A DNA stretch of 64,000 nucleotides. Source: Camillea tinctor (lineage: Eukaryota > Ascomycota > Sordariomycetes > Xylariales > Xylariaceae). The stretch covers positions 128,310 through 192,309 of the forward strand of contig MU394106.1 of NCBI GenBank assembly GCA_022578605.1, written 5' to 3'. Positions 58,521 through 64,000 of the stretch are shown in pieces (positions within the stretch are counted from its first letter, which is position 1; every line of letters begins with the position of its first letter). A model generated the notes under the pieces. It did not search any database. It was not told the DNA's origin and saw only the letters and a list, made by a program, of their open reading frames with translations. A program made the position numbers and the translations under genes.

Positions 58521-60438
58521 ATCAACAACATCCTTTCACTTTTCATAGTCATGGTCCCCCCCCCCTCTTCACTCCCCTCCCAGTGCCGATCTATTGTGCC
58601 AAGAAAAGCTAGATCCCTGCTGAGGTGGGCTGAACTGCAACCTGATAAGTCCATTAGAATTATATAGATTATATAGATTATATATTACATATAAACTCAT
58701 TACTAGTGCACACTCTGGTGTGAGAAATTTTAAATAAATAAAATTAAAGAGTGGAAGAAGTATTGTCAACCACGAAGAAATACTGAGGAAGAAGGACAGT
58801 GACAAGATAAAGAGGAGAAAGGAGAGAGTTCAACAACTTGCTGGAGATGCATGCGCGTTCATCGTATCATGTATCGTAATCGCGGAGGTAGCGAAGACAG
58901 GGATAAGGCAATGTAAGTAGGCTACGTACATACATACAACTACATACATATATGTGCATATATGTCATGGGGTTTATCGTTCAGTTAGGTACAAGGTGTA
59001 CATATCATCACGCGGCCTCGATCTTTCATTCTCATCTGCCATTATTCCCGCGCTGCTTGATTATTTCCTTCTCCGTGCGCAAGTCTCTTTCTATCCATTG
59101 CTCTACATCAACATGGACGGTCAGACCACTACATTCTAGACTTTTCGAAGATGCTCTATGTTTGGTGCCAAGAGCTGACCATTTTTCAGATCTTGCTTTT
59201 CCTTGAACCTTCACCGGTACTAAAGGGGCATGTATGTATTTTATTTTTCATGCTTGAGAGGACTAAAAGACCTACCCTATAGCTTTTCAAACTTCGTATT
59301 TGTATTTTTATCTAGTTTGACTTGATCAGTGCTCGGTTGATTCTAAGGAGGTTTACGTGTTCCTTTGAGTTTCATCGTCAATGTTTCTGCTCCTGGGTTT
59401 ATTTGTCATCTCGTATTGTGTCGCCATATGAATAGGGGACGCGCATATTGGAACTAAAAGTCAGTATGAGTAATCGCAAAGATAGCCAAGTCTCTACGAA
59501 AATAAAAACGAAGAGAAGAGGACAGGATAGGCATTCGTCCATTACTAACAATGTTTGAGTTGCATATTTCTAATTGGCACAGTTGGTGTTAGTATGGACC
59601 TATGGCCTCTCAATATATTATTATTACCATGAGACCAGTGAGACAAATGCAAGGAATCGTGAAGCCAGCACCAAAGACATAACAAAATGGTAGGAACATG
59701 AAAATAACTCACTACTACTATAAAGTCACATTGTTGCACACGTAGAAGCCGTGCCTGTAGTAGCTAGCCAGCCAGTCGGTCGATTCGATCCAATGTAACA
59801 ATTATATCTATTCATCATCTCTTATCCATTCAATCTCGCAACCAGGATAGGTCCCAAGAATATGGAATTGTAAATACAAGAAGACCAACAGCGAGTGGCA
59901 GCCTTGGGCAAACCAATCCGTCACTTACTAAACCCATTCGAATCCAACCTTGCATACATGCAATTCTGCAAAGAGTGCAGAAAACACGATTGAGGAGGAA
60001 AGGGTTGAAAAAAAAAATAATAAAGAAAAACTAGGTACATGTCCAGACGCCGTGCTTCCTTTCCACGCCAGATAGAATCACCTTCTCCCCGGCAGGCCAA
60101 GCCTTCATACCCCCTTATTTTGATATCAATTCTCCCTCGTCCACCCACCGCCTGGCCCGCCTATCTGTCCGTCCGTCCACCCGTGAGTTTGGTATTCCGT
60201 CCCGTTGCCTTCCTGTCCCTTCCCTTACATTTCGTATGTCTCCTCTCCCCCAACCTCCCCTGACCCCCCTTTCCATCATCATTGAAAAAAAAAGAAAAAC
60301 GTCCATTCATCCCAACGGAAACAACATCACACATAAAAAGCATTTCTCCTTCCTGAATCACATCATGTCATCGCGTTACCCATCCCATCCCCTACTGCAT
60401 TGGTTCTGAGAGACCACTCAAAAAAAAAACCCTTATTA

Positions 60439-63400
60439 TCACCTCCCCGGCGCCGGGCTTCCCCTAACCGGCGACCTCGAGGGCGATGATCCCGCGGGGC
60501 TCGCTTCCCGGCTCTTGCTCTCGATGTCCTCGACCATCGCTCGAACCCTAGTAGTGCTGCGGCGGCTGCGTGGCTGCAAGTGCTGCGACGGGCTCGGGGT
60601 CCTCTGGCCGTCGTCGGGGGTGGTGGGCGTGCGGGCGCGGGTCGGGGTTAAGACTGGGACGGGCGGGGCTGGAAGAAGGGACGCTTGCAGCGAGGTCGTT
60701 GTGGTGGTTGGTGTTAGGCTTAGGGTGGGGGTCCGGGATAAAGGTGATGGTGGTGGTGGCGGTTGGTGTAGAGTAGGGAGCGGCTTGGGCGATGTTGTTG
60801 AGAGCGATGGGGAGGCGATAACGGTAGTCGATGCCGAGGCGGAAGCGTCGTTCTCCCGTTTCCGCCGGGAGCGCTCGTTGTCGAGTTGCAGTTCGCGACC
60901 CAGCGCCTCGATTTCCCGGTCCAGCAGGCTCTGCTGGTCGGAACCCACTTCGGCTTCAGCGCGTGCCCATTCCGCGTCGAGTTCCCGCCGGAGCGCTTCT
61001 TTTTCCGGGTCGACTTCTTCGTCGTTATCCTCGTGGTCCCTCAGCAGCACGCCCGAGCGCGCGTGCGACGATGGGGTCGAGAGCAGAGCGCCTAGACCCC
61101 CTTCCCTCCCCTTCTCTCGATCATCCGCCGCGTCACTATCCTCATATCCGTCGTCATCGTCATCGTCATCGTCGTACCTATCCGGGTCGACAACCACCGC
61201 GCTCTCTCCGCTCTCAATCTCCGGCTCGGCGTTAACGACCCGTAGACGCTCCTTGGGCACTGTGAACAGCACCTGCACCAGCCGTTTCTCGACCGCCTTC
61301 TCGATGTCCCACTCCTCCGCGTCATCGTCACCTCCGTCTCCAAGCCCCGCGCCACCTCCGCCCGTCTGGCTCGACCCCTCGCCAGCATTTCTGTCACGCG
61401 CCACGGCTTCCTCCCACGCTCCGCGGCCCCCCTTACGTCTCAGCAGTCCGTCCGCGGCGATGCTGCCCAAGCCGCCAAGCCGTGAGTCATAATCGCTCGT
61501 CTCGGTAACACCGCTACCGCCGCTAGCATCGTAGAATGGGTCACTTTCTCGGCTACCCGGGGGGCTGGGGCTCGGCGTCGCACCGCTAAACACGCGCCGG
61601 AGGCTACCGAACCAGCTGCGGCGCGGCTTGCTCTTGCTCGGGCTGCCAGGGTCGGCTATGGCGGGGTAGTACTCGTCGTCCTCAAAGTGGTTCCTTTCGC
61701 GTTCGCGGATCCTGCCCAGCAGCAGTGCGGGACCTTCGGCCTGCAGCGCCGTGAAGCTGCTCTTCGCCGTGTTATAGCTAGGAATAGAGCTCGAACCGCT
61801 GCTGCCTCCTCGTTCGTCAGCCGCTATAGGAGCCCCTCCTGCACGTATGGTTTCACCCTCGGACTCGGCGCGTGAGTGCACGAGGTTGCTGCGATTAGAC
61901 TCTGAGATGTTGCTTCCCGTGCGCGAGGCATCCTCTTCGGCTGACCGGCCGGTTGCGGGGCGGTTATAGGACTGGACTGAAGTTCGTCGCGTAGGAGACC
62001 CTCGTCCGGTGGTAGCGCGTGGCGTGGCTACGAGTCCGCTCAGTAACGCGTCTGCCGCATCTACGTCGGTCATCCAATCTTGGACATCGGGATCTGTCAC
62101 GCTTCCACGGCGGCCCTTGGGGCTGGGGGTACGCGGGGCGCGACTCGGTGCCGGGAAAGAGATGGGTCGGTCATTCGTTGGTGTAGAAAAGGGGTCCGAG
62201 TAATACCCCGCGTCAGTGTTGCTTTCGCGCACGGGGCTCATCGGCTCGCTAGCTATATCACCTCCATCCTCGTCTGCTTCGTAGATGGGGCCCATGCCTC
62301 CCGGGCTTCGTACGCTCTGAGGTGAAGAATCATACGGTCCGGATGGCATAGGCTGATATTGACCCCTTGCTGCCCGCGGAGCTACTGGCTTCCTTGCTAT
62401 CTGTTGCATAGGCGGCATCGGCGGCATGTCACCAAACCAGTGCTGTCGACTGTTCTCCATGCTGGCACGGTCCCCTTGCAAACTCTGATAACCAAGCGAG
62501 CGTCCACCACTCATGTACGGGTCTGGACCGTACCAGCCTTGATCATCATCGTCATCATGAGGTAAGAACCGAGAATTGTCCTGTGCCAAAGCACGAATAG
62601 TCGACTCGCGGATTGTGCGCCTACTGCGGAGGTGACGGCGGTAGAGGAAGTAGATTACGATGGCCGCGATGATGGCTAGTATACCCAGCCCTATGCCTAA
62701 TCCTAGACCCAGGTGTGTCTTTGTATCTTGACTGCTATCGTTTGAGCCACCTCCTATATTTTCGGAATACGGGTTTACGTAGTTATCAGTCCACGACATT
62801 GAAGTAAGGTTGAGAAATGTGGCGGTAGTGCTGCTAGTTGACGATGCCCTTTTTATATTATCGGACGATGAAATATCGTAGCCTCCGTATACCATCATGA
62901 TGTTTCCTGGGAGTAAGATGGCGCCATGACCATAAATACCCGACCCCGAAGGCTGATTATCGGGGACTGACCACTGCCAGTCGCCGTCGCCGCCGTAGCC
63001 CGTTCCTATTTCCAGAATAACCAGCTGTGGTGATGCAGCTTGGGTGAGGTCGCCCACCCAGCCACCGTAGATAATCAAAGCTGTTCCATTCTCGTTAAGC
63101 ACTGCGGTATGGCTTGACCGGCTATCGATGTTAACCGTAGCACTCTTAATCGCTAGTTCGGTGTTGGCATTGGCAGACCCGGCTACCTCAATGTCAGAGA
63201 TGAAGCCCCAGCTTTCCTCCGGAAGACTCCATATTGCGGCAGTACTCATGTTGATGAATGCATTAGCTGTATGACCGCCCAAGAGCACATAATTGACCTG
63301 CTGTGTGACGGTGCCGGAGCGATTGGCGATGGACGGAGACAGAGCCGTAAATGTGAAACCGGCCTCGGGAACCGGCGGCCCCTTGCTGGTGACGGGATCG

Positions 63401-64000
63401 ACAGTGTAACTGCTTGGGTCGGAATCGGATGGAGTAATCCTGATCATTTGGTTTGAATATGTGGCCTGCCATTGAGACGAGGTGGCGTTGACACCGCTCT
63501 TAGGACACATGCCACCATAGACAAATGTCTCTGCTCTTGACACCTCTGGTTCTAGAGTGGTTGAAAAACTGAAACTGCCGCCGAGGAAGCTCGGTCCTAT
63601 CTGCATTGTATCGCCATCGGTGGCTATCGTAGCGTTTTGCTGCACCCATGGCGAGAATGATGCGCTATCAGTGACGGATGGGTCAAAGGTCCATATCCCC
63701 GGACTGGTCGACAATGAGCAGTCGCCAGTATAGATGATAAGAGATCCATTGTCGGCGAGAGAGGGGACAAATGATATGTTGGCACCATCGAGAAATGGTA
63801 GGCCAGACGACAAAGTCTGTAATGACAACGATGACGCGCTTAGGCTGCTTGAGACATTAAGAGTCAAGAGGTCGACTGAATCATCCTTTGGCGAAAAGAT
63901 ATAGGCAATATCGCTTGTGGCGTTGTCCTGTGTCTGGCCAGTCCTCTGGGCAGATAGGAAGATATTGGTTGGAATGTAAGGTAAAGACTGCGCTGTAGCG
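60439..64000 (-). CDS. Kelch-repeat single-pass membrane protein (partial, N-terminus off window)
   Basis: One long exon runs open from the right edge to the TGA at 60439-60441 (about 1186 codons). The first visible residues, AQSLPYIPTNIFLSAQ, look like the start of a mature secreted protein, so mainly the signal peptide is missing. The outer part (~390 residues) has kelch/galactose-oxidase-type blades: SLIIYTGDCSLSTSPGIWTF, ETFVYGGMCPKSG, VNYVLLGGHTANAFI, ALIIYGGWVGDL and NIMMVYGGYDI, with many N-glycosylation sequons. A Gly/Ile/Leu membrane segment at about 62650-62720 (LGLGIGLGILAIIAAIVIYF) is followed by RRHLRSRR. The cytosolic part (~730 residues) is disordered with Pro/Ser/Arg and acidic blocks (DDDDDDD near 61165) and a helical Glu/Arg segment near 60990. 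Function unknown; a role in polarity or surface sensing is inference. Confidence 0.85.
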   Translation of the reverse strand, partial: ATAQSLPYIPTNIFLSAQRTGQTQDNATSDIAYIFSPKDDSVDLLTLNVSSSLSASSLSLQTLSSGLPFLDGANISFVPSLADNGSLIIYTGDCSLSTSPGIWTFDPSVTDSASFSPWVQQNATIATDGDTMQIGPSFLGGSFSFSTTLEPEVSRAETFVYGGMCPKSGVNATSSQWQATYSNQMIRITPSDSDPSSYTVDPVTSKGPPVPEAGFTFTALSPSIANRSGTVTQQVNYVLLGGHTANAFINMSTAAIWSLPEESWGFISDIEVAGSANANTELAIKSATVNIDSRSSHTAVLNENGTALIIYGGWVGDLTQAASPQLVILEIGTGYGGDGDWQWSVPDNQPSGSGIYGHGAILLPGNIMMVYGGYDISSSDNIKRASSTSSTTATFLNLTSMSWTDNYVNPYSENIGGGSNDSSQDTKTHLGLGLGIGLGILAIIAAIVIYFLYRRHLRSRRTIRESTIRALAQDNSRFLPHDDDDDQGWYGPDPYMSGGRSLGYQSLQGDRASMENSRQHWFGDMPPMPPMQQIARKPVAPRAARGQYQPMPSGPYDSSPQSVRSPGGMGPIYEADEDGGDIASEPMSPVRESNTDAGYYSDPFSTPTNDRPISFPAPSRAPRTPSPKGRRGSVTDPDVQDWMTDVDAADALLSGLVATPRATTGRGSPTRRTSVQSYNRPATGRSAEEDASRTGSNISESNRSNLVHSRAESEGETIRAGGAPIAADERGGSSGSSSIPSYNTAKSSFTALQAEGPALLLGRIRERERNHFEDDEYYPAIADPGSPSKSKPRRSWFGSLRRVFSGATPSPSPPGSRESDPFYDASGGSGVTETSDYDSRLGGLGSIAADGLLRRKGGRGAWEEAVARDRNAGEGSSQTGGGGAGLGDGGDDDAEEWDIEKAVEKRLVQVLFTVPKERLRVVNAEPEIESGESAVVVDPDRYDDDDDDDDGYEDSDAADDREKGREGGLGALLSTPSSHARSGVLLRDHEDNDEEVDPEKEALRRELDAEWARAEAEVGSDQQSLLDREIEALGRELQLDNERSRRKRENDASASASTTVIASPSLSTTSPKPLPTLHQPPPPPSPLSRTPTLSLTPTTTTTSLQASLLPAPPVPVLTPTRARTPTTPDDGQRTPSPSQHLQPRSRRSTTRVRAMVEDIESKSREASPAGSSPSRSPVRGSPAPGR

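Larger units (their letters stand above)
51893..60438. other. Long gene-poor region (about 8.5 kb) upstream of the WSC gene
   Basis: Mostly AT-rich unique DNA with microsatellites: a 17-G run at 52852-52868, A-runs at about 52915-52926 and 52963-52977, and the C18(AC)8 tract at 58487-58520. Two patches stand out as more gene-like (53933-54169 and 54734-55060) and are listed separately. 52400-52800 is purine-rich on the plus strand, so pyrimidine-rich in the WSC leader direction. 57900-58000 and 60000-60250 are C/T-rich and probably flanks. No RNA gene recognised. Confidence 0.5.

Noticed and set aside
57900..58670. Several small frames in C/T-rich DNA
   Set aside because: They are produced by poly-C, AC and CT tracts and have low-complexity products.
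4314..60438. tRNA, 5S rRNA and spliceosomal snRNA genes in the intergenic stretches
   Set aside because: I looked for GGTTCGA-type box B words and 5S/U-snRNA landmarks on both strands; the few hits (near 9199, 19561 and 27909) could not be folded into a cloverleaf. A tRNAscan or Infernal run would be decisive.
60515..61492. 325-codon plus-strand frame opposite the kelch protein
   Set aside because: It is the antisense shadow of the Ser/Asp/Arg-rich cytosolic tail; the minus-strand frame is far longer and continuous with a propeller and a membrane segment.
1..64000. Secondary-metabolite gene cluster or defence-type gene island
   Set aside because: No PKS, NRPS, terpene cyclase, P450 or NLR-type gene was seen; the recognised genes are unrelated housekeeping functions.
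1..64000. CRISPR array or prokaryotic operon
   Set aside because: Spliceosomal introns and fungal gene families throughout; no regularly spaced direct repeats.

Overview
The window is nuclear DNA from a filamentous ascomycete (Pezizomycotina; most likely a Sordariomycete, possibly Xylariales, though the order is a guess). The evidence is short introns (mostly 50-100 bp) with GTAWGT or GTGAGT donors, CTAAC-type branch sites and YAG acceptors, together with a single-copy gene set typical of these fungi. I see no bacterial, organellar or viral segment, no rRNA, no recognisable tRNA, no CRISPR array and no biosynthetic gene cluster.

Layout, left to right. 1-1183 (-): 5' part of the mitochondrial GTPase MEF2, continuing off the left edge. 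1184-2322: shared divergent promoter holding a 383-bp MITE-like inverted-repeat element. 2323-4313 (+): retromer sorting nexin Vps17. 4314-10400: gene-poor DNA with a few weak small-ORF candidates. 10401-11876 (+): zinc-dependent polyol (sorbitol/xylitol-type) dehydrogenase. 12813-14116 (-): COP9 signalosome subunit 6. 15394-17016 (+) and 17295-18053 (-): two unrecognised proteins. 20976-22039 (+): cyclin L-type cyclin. 22881-23975 (-): unrecognised protein. 24822-27040 (-): Pho84-like phosphate/H+ symporter. 29043-30718 (-): homoserine O-acetyltransferase (Met2), divergent from THO complex subunit 2 at 31868-39113 (+). 41412-43364 (-): TMEM184/DUF300 membrane protein. 50524-51892 (-): WSC-domain cell-wall sensor lying alone between deserts of about 7 and 8.5 kb. 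60439-64000 (-): kelch-repeat single-pass membrane protein, lacking only its extreme N-terminus because of the window edge.

The genes are housekeeping functions and do not form a pathway or cluster. They cover mitochondrial translation, endosomal sorting, polyol metabolism, CSN/ubiquitin control, transcription and mRNA export (cyclin L, THO2), phosphate uptake, methionine synthesis and cell-surface sensing. No clearly new system stands out. The most unusual items are the long-armed MITE-like element at 1529-1911, an open reading frame of about 78 codons without an ATG but with coding-like codon use at 53933-54169, a possible small spliced gene at 20255-20716, and a second long open frame overlapping the end of CSN6. 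Exon borders were deduced by eye from reading frame and splice signals; no search was run.
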